A stretch of DNA of 63,426 nt from JANNXY01 sp031409775 (GTDB taxonomy: Bacteria > Patescibacteriota > Minisyncoccia > Phycocordibacterales > CAIZIN01). Below, piece after piece: positions 39,858 through 48,184 of this stretch. The DNA lies in the NCBI GenBank assembly GCA_031409775.1, contig JANNXY010000034.1, forward strand, positions 1-63,426, given 5' to 3'. Both the position numbers and the translations under genes were made by a program. Position 1 is the first letter of the stretch. Each line of letters opens with the position of its first letter. Below the pieces are notes generated by a model. It was given only the letters and a program-made list of their open reading frames with translations. It made no database searches and was not told the origin of the DNA.

Positions 39858-42851
39858 TCGTTTCTACGCGCAATTTTCCTTACTTTAGCATTTGTGGTTA
39901 TTTTGGGTGGAATAAATAATATAAATAATGCAGAAGCATCTTTTAAAAAGGTAACTGAAAATACCTACACGATATACAACAACCTCCAACCAACTCAGGA
40001 AATAAATACTGTAACCATATCAAACAAAGCAGTTCCAGTAACATTTAATTCATTTACATATTTACAGGCAGGAACAAAAGAAAGCGGAGTGGGAGGGATT
40101 TACCACCAATCAAATGGAAAAAGGGTGGTCTTAGAACTTCAAGACAAAGGAAAATTTCATGTAACAGGCCAGAACGCTAGCGGCTATGATGACGATATCA
40201 TACTAGGCATGTATGTCAAAGGTCCCCAGCCAAATTCACCTGTTACATATTATGCCTTTAAAGATCCCCTACCGAAAAGTGCTACTGCCGCACTCGCTGC
40301 ACAAACTTTAGACGACGCTGGAAATATTGCCGGTATATCTGGTCCCGGCTTTGCCCAAGACTTCGGTTTTTCTGTAAACAATTCAGATAAAGGTCCGACA
40401 GTAAATACATCGCAGGAAGATCACATTAAAATTGTGAATGAAAAAGAGACTGAGTGTAATTTAATCCAAAGTAATTTAAATAATGCTTCTACAGATGCCG
40501 AGAGGTTATTCCTTCAAACAAAGCTGGCAACTTGCAAATCAGAGCTATCTGCCGCAACAACGAAACAAACAACTGAAAAGAAAGCTGAGAAAAAATTTAA
40601 TGAAGAAAAAATCGGTGTAAGTGGGGTTGGCCTCCCAAGCTGCGGAAAAATGTTCTCGGAAGCATTGGTTCCTGGAGGCAATGATGGTAGTCAAGAAATT
40701 GGCAACTGTGCAGCGGCAATCGCGAACTTCTTTGTCGAAGCATTTTCATTTCTACTGGTGCTCGCTGCGTATACATTCGACTACATGCTGCAATTTACGA
40801 TCGTAGACTTCAGTAGCTATGCTTGCGCAACTTGCAATAACGGCCAGCCAGGATCACTCTACGGACCGATCAGCATAGTCTGGACTCTGATCAAAAACAT
40901 TTGTAACTTGATATTTATCGGCACTATTCTATACATTGCCATAAAGACTATTGTAGACGGCAACGGATTCGGCGATCACAAGCTCCTGGGCAAGGTGATA
41001 ATAATGGCCTTCCTCATCAACTTTAGCCTACTATTTACCAAGCTAGCTATAGATGCATCCAATATCGCCACGCTCGAGATATATCGAGGTATCACGTCGT
41101 CTCAGAAAGCAGAGATCTCTGGTGCAGTGAGCGTCACAGGCAAGGCCGCAGACCTAGTAGGTATAAAGGATAATGAAGGGGGATCACTCGCTGCAGCATA
41201 CCTGAACAACATGCTTATAACCAAGGTTTATGATGGTACAGATACTAGTATCTCCTGGAACACCATAATCACGAACGGCATGCTCGCGATCGTGTTCATC
41301 CTCGTAGCTACATTCGTATTCCTCGCTGCATCACTCATGTTCCTCATGAGATTCTTCAAACTCATCCTACTTATGATGACGTCGCCTGTCGCGTTTGTGG
41401 GATCTATATTCCCAAATGCATCTAGCTACGCGTCGAGCTGGTGGAAGAATCTGCGGGAGAACCTACTATTCGCGCCTGTGTTCATGATCATGGCGTATAT
41501 ATCACTACAGATGCTTGCCGCGACCAAAGGCATCCTAGATGGTGGCGACAGAGTTTCCCTGGTCATCACCTATGCATTCACCATCATCTCTATGGGTGCC
41601 TGCCTCGTCGGGGCCAAGATGGCCGGGGGGCATGCAGGGTCAGCGGATTGGGCAACAAAAATGGGTAAAAGTATCACTGGCAGACTTACTGCAGGAACAG
41701 CAGGAGTGCTTGGAAGAAATACAATTGGAAGATTTTCGAATTATGCTGCAAAAAGCTCTGCACTAACCACTCTAGCCTCCAAAACTGGTGTGAGCGGCAT
41801 CGCTGGACGCAGCCTACAGAAACTTGCCGGAACTGGAGCCAAAGCAACTTATGATGCCAGAAATACGAAAACTGTTGGGGCACTCGGCCTAGGCAAGGCC
41901 GGCGGAGAAGGTGGTTATGCAGGCAGACAAGAAGAAGTAGCTAAATTCCAAGAGAAACAATTAAAGAGCATTACCGAGGGATCTAGAGAGGAGAAAGTTA
42001 GGAAGGGTTTGTATGATTACCATAAATCTCAGTCAGACAAAGTTAGAGATATTGATTTTATTATAAAACAGAACACTGATAATAAAGCTAAAAAGACCAC
42101 CGAACTTTCTACAATCAATAGCAATATCAAAGCTCAAGTAGATGAAGAGACGAGATTGGATACAGAAAAGAAAAAAATAGACAATAATAAGGAAACTGCA
42201 GAGGGGGAGCTAAAAACCACAGCGAAAGATACCGCAGAAATCATTGAAAACAAGACTGGTAAGTTCAGGGCCACTGAAATATCTGCTGCCAAAGCTAAAG
42301 TAACTGCAGCGGAAAGTAAACTTGAAGCAGTTCGTGCGAGTGAGAAGAGTCTGGACTACGATACCAAAGTTAAAAAAGTTCGCTCCGAACTAAAAACATT
42401 CCAAGATAATAAAAAGGAGGCAGAGGATGCTATCAAGAAGGCTCAAAAAGACATCGATGATGTTACTAAACTAAGCCCTGAGGACGAAAATAAAGGTGAA
42501 ACAAAGACCAAACAACAAAAAGCAGCAGATGAATTGAAAAAGGCAAATGAGAGGTTGGCTTCAGCTGGCTATAAAGATGCCTCTGAAATTGAAGGGTTGA
42601 AAAATGAAGTCAAGGATGCAGAAAAAGCAAGAAAGGAACTTCAGGAAAAATATCTAAAAGACCTAACAGCCCCCGGATCACTAGTAAAGACATATAGAGG
42701 AGTAATAGGAGAGAATACCGCCAATGAAGAAGCCCTAGTCAAATTCCTAAAGGATAATTACAAAAAAGACGAAGACAAGATGTTAGAAAAGCTCAAGAAG
42801 TCACTCAAAGATGATGAAAAGAAGGAGGAGAAGAAAGATGATAAAAAATAA
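39852..42851 (+). CDS. VirB6/TrbL-like polytopic protein with long coiled-coil tail
   Basis: 999 aa. Signal-like N-terminus (FLRAIFLTLAFVVILGGI). Residues about 30-250 are exported and low-complexity towards the end. About 255-620 is the VirB6-like core: PSCGKMFSEALVPGG, several membrane helices (FFVEAFSFLLVLAAYTFDYML; IVWTLIKNICNLIFIGTILYIAI; IIMAFLINFSLLFTKLAIDAS; MLAIVFILVATFVFLAASLMFLMRFFKLILLMMTSPVAF; FMIMAYISLQML; and others). The C-terminal 330 residues are a Lys/Glu coiled coil, probably cytoplasmic. VirB6 forms the inner-membrane channel part of type IV secretion. Its promoter is copy C of the repeat. Confidence 0.82.
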   Translation: MKSFLRAIFLTLAFVVILGGINNINNAEASFKKVTENTYTIYNNLQPTQEINTVTISNKAVPVTFNSFTYLQAGTKESGVGGIYHQSNGKRVVLELQDKGKFHVTGQNASGYDDDIILGMYVKGPQPNSPVTYYAFKDPLPKSATAALAAQTLDDAGNIAGISGPGFAQDFGFSVNNSDKGPTVNTSQEDHIKIVNEKETECNLIQSNLNNASTDAERLFLQTKLATCKSELSAATTKQTTEKKAEKKFNEEKIGVSGVGLPSCGKMFSEALVPGGNDGSQEIGNCAAAIANFFVEAFSFLLVLAAYTFDYMLQFTIVDFSSYACATCNNGQPGSLYGPISIVWTLIKNICNLIFIGTILYIAIKTIVDGNGFGDHKLLGKVIIMAFLINFSLLFTKLAIDASNIATLEIYRGITSSQKAEISGAVSVTGKAADLVGIKDNEGGSLAAAYLNNMLITKVYDGTDTSISWNTIITNGMLAIVFILVATFVFLAASLMFLMRFFKLILLMMTSPVAFVGSIFPNASSYASSWWKNLRENLLFAPVFMIMAYISLQMLAATKGILDGGDRVSLVITYAFTIISMGACLVGAKMAGGHAGSADWATKMGKSITGRLTAGTAGVLGRNTIGRFSNYAAKSSALTTLASKTGVSGIAGRSLQKLAGTGAKATYDARNTKTVGALGLGKAGGEGGYAGRQEEVAKFQEKQLKSITEGSREEKVRKGLYDYHKSQSDKVRDIDFIIKQNTDNKAKKTTELSTINSNIKAQVDEETRLDTEKKKIDNNKETAEGELKTTAKDTAEIIENKTGKFRATEISAAKAKVTAAESKLEAVRASEKSLDYDTKVKKVRSELKTFQDNKKEAEDAIKKAQKDIDDVTKLSPEDENKGETKTKQQKAADELKKANERLASAGYKDASEIEGLKNEVKDAEKARKELQEKYLKDLTAPGSLVKTYRGVIGENTANEEALVKFLKDNYKKDEDKMLEKLKKSLKDDEKKEEKKDDKK

Positions 42852-42871
42852 TTATAAATTAATCTAACTCT

Positions 42872-43498
42872 ATGGATACAGACACAAACCAAGCCGCACT
42901 AGATGCCAAATTTGCCCAGCTCCCATTAGCGATTCAGGAACTTATTTCTGATGGTGAGTGGAAGAAGTGGGTTGGGGAAATCGCAAAGAGAAACGGTCTG
43001 ATGATCGACCAGGCAGGGGAGCTTGAAACTGAGATATTTATACTAATGATTGGTATGCAGAGTACGTCAGACCTAGAAAACAATCTACACAATAGTGCCG
43101 GTATACCCAAAGAAAAAATCCCTCAATTACTTAGTGACGTAAACACAGAAATAATTCAGAGACTTAAAAGCAAATTGATGGCGGAAGTGGGTCCAGAAGA
43201 AAAAGTAATTAGTGCACCCGAAACAACCGTTGGCCCCGAACACCGAGACGCCATCCTCGCAGAGATAGAGAAGCCGACGGAGAGTGAGCATGGGGTGTTT
43301 TCTAATCCCAATATCATAACAGTAACACCGGTTGCACCAGCTACTATAGAGAAGCCGATTACTGTTCCACCTACTCCGATAAAAGTGGAACCCCTCCCAG
43401 CCAACATCCTCGAGACCAAGATGACAGCGGTGGTAAAGTCCGTACCAGAGACAGCACCGGCATCAAAGATTGATCCCTACAGAGAACTTCCGAATTAG
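42872..43498 (+). CDS. Hypothetical protein of the secretion locus, 208 aa
   Basis: Starts 20 nt after the VirB6-like gene. The first 110 residues are helical (AALDAKFAQLPLAIQELISDGEWKKWVGEIAKRNGL ... LETEIFILMIGMQSTSDLENNL ... GIPKEKIPQLLSDVNTEIIQRL) and resemble a small helical bundle that recurs in CPR proteins near pilus genes. The C-terminal half is Pro/Val-rich and disordered. No membrane segment or enzyme motif. A hairpin (43503-43524) follows its stop. Confidence 0.65.
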   Translation: MDTDTNQAALDAKFAQLPLAIQELISDGEWKKWVGEIAKRNGLMIDQAGELETEIFILMIGMQSTSDLENNLHNSAGIPKEKIPQLLSDVNTEIIQRLKSKLMAEVGPEEKVISAPETTVGPEHRDAILAEIEKPTESEHGVFSNPNIITVTPVAPATIEKPITVPPTPIKVEPLPANILETKMTAVVKSVPETAPASKIDPYRELPN

Positions 43499-43502
43499 TT
43501 TT

Positions 43503-43524
43503 CCCCTCCTTTTCCAAGGAGGGG
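43503..43524 (+). terminator. Hairpin after the 208-aa gene
   Basis: CCCCTCC (43503-43509) pairs with GGAGGGG (43518-43524). No T-tract follows; terminator-like. Confidence 0.45.
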
Positions 43525-43552
43525 CCAAGGGGTGGTGTGTTAGAATATAAAA

Positions 43553-43720
43553 ATGATTAAAAAATTTCTAGATTGGATTAAGCTAAAAGAAAATCTGCAC
43601 AATGTTTCTTCTCATATTCCATTCGTGAAGGAAAGGGATGTTTGGTGGTCAAGTATTGGTGAAAATATCGGATCAGAAATAAATGGAAAGAGTAAAGCAG
43701 GCTTTCTGGGAACTTTATAA
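43553..43720 (+). pseudogene. N-terminal half of a PemK/MazF-like gene
   Basis: 55 codons from the ATG: KKFLDWIKLKENLH, then FVKERDVWWSSIGENIGSEINGK, closely matching residues 6-49 of the complete protein at 37975 (CNKRDVWWTSLGLNVGVEIDGK). After GKSKA the sequence diverges into GFLGTL and a stop, so the RP strand and C-terminal half are lost. TAGAAT lies shortly before the ATG. It is followed by the paired-hairpin flank at 43730. Confidence 0.75.
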
Positions 43721-43729
43721 ATAAATATT

Positions 43730-43761
43730 CCCTCAGTTTCCCGAGGGCCGCGGCTAATGCC
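43730..43761 (+). repeat. Paired-hairpin 3' flank, copy 3
   Basis: CCCTC (43730-43734) pairs with GAGGG (43743-43747); GGC-TAAT-GCC is at 43752-43761; then an AT-rich run with TATACTATAAT. Loop and arm bases differ from copies 1 and 2 while pairing is kept. Confidence 0.55.
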
Positions 43762-43819
43762 GAATGTAAGTAAAGTATACTATAATTACCAAAAGTTAGT
43801 CAAGTAATATAAAACCCCC

Positions 43820-44239
43820 ATGCGCTACCAAGTCCCACAATTCATCGAAATAGAAGACAAGATATTTGGACAGCTGACACTCAAGCAGTTTATCTACCTC
43901 GCTGGATGCGCAGGACTCGCATTCCTACAATACAGAGTATTGCCCAAGATATTGTCCCTACCTATCGGCATCGCACTCATCGGGTTCGGACTCGCGCTAG
44001 CATTCTACAAGATGGATGGGCATAGGCCATTTATATTTACTGTGGAGCAAGCACTCAAATACTTCTTCAACTCCAAGCTATACGTATGGCACAAGAAAGA
44101 CAAGAAGGTGACCCAGTCCGAGCAGATACAGACAGAGGTCAAAGTGTCTGATATGTTCGTGCCGAAACTATCCGAGTCCAAACTCCGCGAGCTCACATGG
44201 AGTCTCGATGTACACGAGAATGTCAATAAAATAAAGTAG
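43820..44239 (+). CDS. PrgI-family type IV secretion protein
   Basis: 139 aa. MRYQVPQFIEIEDKIFGQLTLKQFIYLAGCAGLAF is the PrgI-family opening; two membrane helices (FIYLAGCAGLAFLQYRVLPKI; LPIGIALIGFGLALAFYKM) are followed by HRPFIFTVEQALKYFFNSKLYVWHK, also typical. PrgI/VirB3-like proteins are small inner-membrane partners of VirB4 and are normally encoded just before it, as here. The charged C-terminal 45 residues are variable. Confidence 0.9.
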   Translation: MRYQVPQFIEIEDKIFGQLTLKQFIYLAGCAGLAFLQYRVLPKILSLPIGIALIGFGLALAFYKMDGHRPFIFTVEQALKYFFNSKLYVWHKKDKKVTQSEQIQTEVKVSDMFVPKLSESKLRELTWSLDVHENVNKIK

Positions 44240-44255
44240 ATGGTATAATCTAGTG

Positions 44256-44897
44256 ATGGCTAACGAAGCGATCAATTCTAAATCAACTCAGGAATTTATT
44301 CCTATCAGAGAGATCCGTGATGGCGTCGCGATACTCAAAGACGGCGGCATGCGTGCAGTACTCATCGTGTCCTCTACCAACTTTGCGCTCAAGTCCGCCG
44401 ACGAGCAACAGTCGATCATATTCCAGTTCCAGAATTTCCTAAACTCGATCAACTTCTCGATACAGATATTTATCCAGTCTAGACGTCTAGACATACGTCC
44501 GTATATAGCACTACTAGAGAATAGGCTCAAGGTCCAGACGAGTGACCTAATGCGTGTGCAGATGACAGAATATATCAAATTTATCAAGACATTTACCGAG
44601 GACAATAACATAATGAAGAAAAGCTTCTTTATCGTTGTCCCATACACTCCCGCTGCACTCAATATTTCCAAAACACCTTCTATCCAGGGAATATTTGGCT
44701 CCAAGAAAAGTGCGACAACCAAGAACGAAGATTTCGAAGAGCAACGCACCCAGCTGGACCAGCGGGTCTCTGTAGTAGAGCAGGGGATTACGAGGTGTGG
44801 ATTGCGTACAGTGAGGCTCGGCACAGAGGAGCTTATCGAGGTTTATTACAAATTATTTAACCCAGGCGACGTGGAGAAGCCTATACCTACGAGATAA
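44256..44897 (+). CDS. TraC-like N-terminal domain protein (VirB4 partner)
   Basis: 213 aa from the ATG at 44256, exactly 6 nt after TATAAT (44244-44249). It reads STQEFIPIREIRDGVAILKDGGMRAVLIVSSTNFALKSADEQQSIIFQFQNFLNSINFSIQIFIQSRRLDI. This matches the N-terminal, non-ATPase part of TraC/VirB4 proteins. In CPR it is encoded as a separate gene before the VirB4 ATPase. KSFFIVVPYTPAA and LDQRVSVVEQGITRCGL continue the family. It is likely to bridge PrgI and VirB4 at the membrane. Confidence 0.85.
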   Translation: MANEAINSKSTQEFIPIREIRDGVAILKDGGMRAVLIVSSTNFALKSADEQQSIIFQFQNFLNSINFSIQIFIQSRRLDIRPYIALLENRLKVQTSDLMRVQMTEYIKFIKTFTEDNNIMKKSFFIVVPYTPAALNISKTPSIQGIFGSKKSATTKNEDFEEQRTQLDQRVSVVEQGITRCGLRTVRLGTEELIEVYYKLFNPGDVEKPIPTR

Positions 44898-44901
44898 TAT
44901 T

Positions 44902-46722
44902 ATGGGAATTTTAGATTTATTTAAAAGCAATAAGAAAGTAGAGGAGACCAAAATAACTTCTTTCTTACCACAAGACATATACGAGGCTGGGGCGCTAGAG
45001 CTCAAAGACATCATCGCTCCTAGTGCTCTCAAGATCACCCCACGTGCACTAAACCTCGGGGACAAAATAGTTCGAACATTCTTTATTATTTCTTATCCAC
45101 GTTACCTGGCCGAGGGTTGGTTCGCTCCGATAATCAACCTAGACAAGATATTTGATATATCAGTATTTATCCACCCCATAGATACTGCCAAGGTTCTACG
45201 AACATTTCAGAAGAAAGTAGCCGAGGTGCAGAGCCAGATACACGAGAGGGAGACCAAGGGTCTCGTGAGGGATCCCATGCTCGATACAGCGTACCAGGAC
45301 CTAGAGAACCTCCGCGACAAGCTCCAACAAGCCCAGGAGAGACTGTTCGATGTAGGATTATATATATCGATGTATGCAGAGACCGAGGCAGAGCTAGACA
45401 AAGTAGAGTCCGAAATACGTTCCATCCTCGAGGCACAGCTAGTATATGTGAAGCCAGCACTGTTCCAGCAGGAAGAGGGCTTCCGCACCGTGGCCCCGCT
45501 CGGCACAGACTTGCTCCAAGTTCATTCCAAGCTGAACTCCGAGCCACTATCTAGTATTTTCCCATTTATTTCATTTGACCTTACATCTGACAAGGGAATA
45601 CTATTCGGGATCAATAGACACAATGCTTCACTCATACTATTTGACAGATTCAGTCTAGAGAACTACAACTCTGTGACATTTGCCAAGGCCGGATCCGGTA
45701 AGTCATACGCTACGAAATTAGAAATCCTGCGCACACTCATGTTCGATACAGAGGTTATCGTGCTTGATCCAGAGAAGGAATACGAATTCCTAGCCGAAGC
45801 AACAGGTGGTAGATACTTCAACATATCGCTTACTTCCGAGCATCATATCAACCCGTTTGACCTACCACCTGCCCGCGAGGATGAGTCATCATCAGACGTT
45901 CTACGATCCAACATTGTAAACCTCGTAGGACTATTTCGCATCATGCTAGGGGGGCTCACTCCAGAAGAAGACGCTATCATCGACCGTGCCATTACAGAGA
46001 CCTATGCGCTCAAAGACATCACCCCTGAATCCGACTTCCACAATGTCGAGCCACCGCTTCTATCTGACTTCGAGCTAGTACTTGCTGGTATGGACGGGGC
46101 AGAGAGTTTGTCTCAGAAGATCACCAAATATACCAAAGGTACCTGGTCCGGGTTCATCAACCACCCAACCAACATCGATATCAACAAGAAATTCGTAGTG
46201 TTCTCTGTCCGTGATATGGAAGACGAGCTCAAGCCTGTGGCGATGTATATCATCACACACTTCATCTGGAACACCGTCCGCAAGGAATTAAAGAAGCGCC
46301 TACTCGTCATAGACGAGGCATGGTGGATGATGAAGTCAGAAGACACCGCATCATTCTTATACGGTCTTGCTAAGCGTTGCCGTAAATACTACCTCGGCCT
46401 ATCGACCATCACTCAGGATGTAGAGGACTTCCTACGCTCACCATATGGGGTGCCGATTATTACGAACTCTTCTATCCAGCTACTGCTAAAGCAGTCTCCG
46501 TCGTCTATCGATGTAGTGCAAAAGACATTTAACCTCACCGAAGAAGAAAAGTATCTGCTCCTAGAGTCTGATGTAGGCGAAGGCATTTTCTTTGCCGGCC
46601 TCAAGCACGTAGCTATAAAGATCAAATCCAGCTACACCGAGGACCAGATCATCACCTCGAACCCTTCGGAAGTATTGGCAATTAAAAAGGCAAAGGCTGA
46701 GTTTGAGGGGGCGAATAATTAA
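44902..46722 (+). CDS. virB4: VirB4-type type IV secretion ATPase
   Basis: 606 aa. It starts 4 nt after the TraC-like gene. The N-terminal region includes ISYPRYLAEGWFAPIINLDKIFDISVFIHP and a coiled coil. The ATPase has Walker A NSVTFAKAGSGKSYATKLEI (about 262-270), VIVLDPEKEYEFLAEATGG, a long central helical domain, Walker B RLLVIDEAWWMMKSED (about 466) and the RCRKYYLGLSTITQDVEDFL Arg-finger region. VirB4 powers substrate transfer and pilus assembly or disassembly. This is the best-conserved gene of the locus. No VirB11 or VirD4 is seen in the window. Confidence 0.93.
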   Translation: MGILDLFKSNKKVEETKITSFLPQDIYEAGALELKDIIAPSALKITPRALNLGDKIVRTFFIISYPRYLAEGWFAPIINLDKIFDISVFIHPIDTAKVLRTFQKKVAEVQSQIHERETKGLVRDPMLDTAYQDLENLRDKLQQAQERLFDVGLYISMYAETEAELDKVESEIRSILEAQLVYVKPALFQQEEGFRTVAPLGTDLLQVHSKLNSEPLSSIFPFISFDLTSDKGILFGINRHNASLILFDRFSLENYNSVTFAKAGSGKSYATKLEILRTLMFDTEVIVLDPEKEYEFLAEATGGRYFNISLTSEHHINPFDLPPAREDESSSDVLRSNIVNLVGLFRIMLGGLTPEEDAIIDRAITETYALKDITPESDFHNVEPPLLSDFELVLAGMDGAESLSQKITKYTKGTWSGFINHPTNIDINKKFVVFSVRDMEDELKPVAMYIITHFIWNTVRKELKKRLLVIDEAWWMMKSEDTASFLYGLAKRCRKYYLGLSTITQDVEDFLRSPYGVPIITNSSIQLLLKQSPSSIDVVQKTFNLTEEEKYLLLESDVGEGIFFAGLKHVAIKIKSSYTEDQIITSNPSEVLAIKKAKAEFEGANN

Positions 46723-46729
46723 CATCCCC

Positions 46730-47185
46730 ATGCGACAACGTATAACCCCAGCAGAAGATTTCCAAATGAAGCTCGTAGCGGCGGGCTTCGATGTGATTGG
46801 CTTGATCCTCGTTGTGACAGGAGTAGGCGGTACTGTCTGGGGACTGTTTGGTGATGGAGCATTTATGCTATGGTATTGGTCCAAGGGTATGCCAGTATGG
46901 AGGGGGAGAGCTGCGAAAAGGGCTGGGATAAACTTCCTGATTGAACTTGTGCCTATTTTAAATAATTTCTACCCAGGCTTCTCTATATTCGTCTGGGGAC
47001 AAAACAAGATGGTGATGGCAGAGGATGCAGAGTATAATAAAGCAGAGGAATACAAGGTAAAGGAAACTCGCTGGAAGCAGAGCGAGAATGCCCGTATAGC
47101 AGAGGAGGGTAGACAACAAAGTGTATTAGAACAAAATGCAATTAACCAAAACCAACAGAATGAACAAGATCAAATCGCTGCTTAG
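46730..47185 (+). CDS. Small membrane protein of the secretion locus
   Basis: 151 aa from the ATG at 46730; an upstream TTG at 46703 lies inside virB4. Two hydrophobic segments (MKLVAAGFDVIGLILVVTGVGGTVWGLF and FLIELVPILNNFYPGFSIFVWGQ), then a Glu/Gln-rich helical tail (YNKAEEYKVKETRWKQSENARIAEEGRQQ). No family recognised. The 3' end overlaps the following gene by 26 nt, a compact operon layout. Confidence 0.7.
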   Translation: MRQRITPAEDFQMKLVAAGFDVIGLILVVTGVGGTVWGLFGDGAFMLWYWSKGMPVWRGRAAKRAGINFLIELVPILNNFYPGFSIFVWGQNKMVMAEDAEYNKAEEYKVKETRWKQSENARIAEEGRQQSVLEQNAINQNQQNEQDQIAA

Positions 47186-48179
47186 TCTGGTTGTGGTTGT
47201 TGGATTGGCTATTTCTACCAATTTTATTTATGCACAAACATCTGTTATCGCCCCACCGGGGGTAAACGACCAAATATCTGCAACCATAACACCAGAGATT
47301 CCTGGCCCAGATGCACCAGTAAGTATATTTATCGAGAGCTTCAGTGCAGATCTACAGAAGTCATATATAGTATGGCAAGTAAACGGCGTGACCCGTACCG
47401 AGGGAGCAGGACTAACAACATTTAACTTTGTAAATGGTGCAATAGGCAGCCTCACAACCATCACGGTATCTATCGACACTTCGGACAATAGATTTATTAC
47501 CAAATCATTTACCTTCCGCCCCGCTTCGGTAAACCTCATCTACGAAGGTCTCACCTACACTCCACCATTCTATCGAGGTAAGGCCCTGTTTAGCCCACAA
47601 TCATCTGTCAAAGTTGTAGCGCTACCACACATAATCCTAGAGTCTGGTGCCAAGGCCAATCCGTCAAACCTAGTATATACCTGGAAGAAAGATGGCAAAG
47701 TGATCCAGGAATCGTCCGGGTTCGGTAGACAATCTATCGTGATCGACAGCCCCATCATCACCCGACCGATGACAGTTACAGCAGAGATAACAGCTGTAGG
47801 TAGCAATGTAAAAACATCCCAGACTATAGAGATCACACCTACGGAACCTGAAGTTATATTCTACGAGAACAATCTACTATCTGGTGTACAGTGGAATCAG
47901 TCACTTGGCGACAGGGTGTTTCTAAATGCCAAAGAAATACAAGTTCAAGCCGAGCCTTACTACTTCTCTGTACCATTTGCACAGACAGGAGACCTACGAT
48001 ACACATGGGGGCTAAATGGTTCCAAGGTAAATCTCCCACAGAATCAGAATTTCATCGGTCTGCGCAACGAGTTGGATTCTTCTGGAAGTGCCAGAATATC
48101 ACTAACTCTAGAAAGTGGTTCCAAGATCCTCCAAGCAATACAAAAGAACTTGATACTAGAATTCTCTTCGCAGAATTGA
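47160..48179 (+). CDS. Secreted beta-sandwich-repeat protein
   Basis: 339 aa from the ATG at 47160, chosen because a clean signal peptide starts there (NKIKSLLSLVVVVGLAISTNFIYAQ). The mature protein is strand-rich, with Pro/Thr-bordered repeats of about 95 residues (ATITPEIPGPDAPVSIFIES...YIVWQVNGV; FSPQSSVKVVALPHIILESGAKANPSNLVYTWKKDGKV; QVQAEPYYFSVPFAQTGDLRYTWGLNGSKV) that look Ig/PKD-like ('..ytW...g..'). It ends with TGA 5 nt before the next ATG. Likely a surface part of the apparatus. Confidence 0.72.
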   Translation: MNKIKSLLSLVVVVGLAISTNFIYAQTSVIAPPGVNDQISATITPEIPGPDAPVSIFIESFSADLQKSYIVWQVNGVTRTEGAGLTTFNFVNGAIGSLTTITVSIDTSDNRFITKSFTFRPASVNLIYEGLTYTPPFYRGKALFSPQSSVKVVALPHIILESGAKANPSNLVYTWKKDGKVIQESSGFGRQSIVIDSPIITRPMTVTAEITAVGSNVKTSQTIEITPTEPEVIFYENNLLSGVQWNQSLGDRVFLNAKEIQVQAEPYYFSVPFAQTGDLRYTWGLNGSKVNLPQNQNFIGLRNELDSSGSARISLTLESGSKILQAIQKNLILEFSSQN

Positions 48180-48184
48180 TAATT

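Noticed and set aside
47891..48184. 98-residue N-terminal extension of the VirB2-peptidase fusion
   Set aside because: It overlaps the 3' end of the preceding secreted-protein gene in another frame, has biased composition and no promoter; the ATG at 48185 gives a sensible start.
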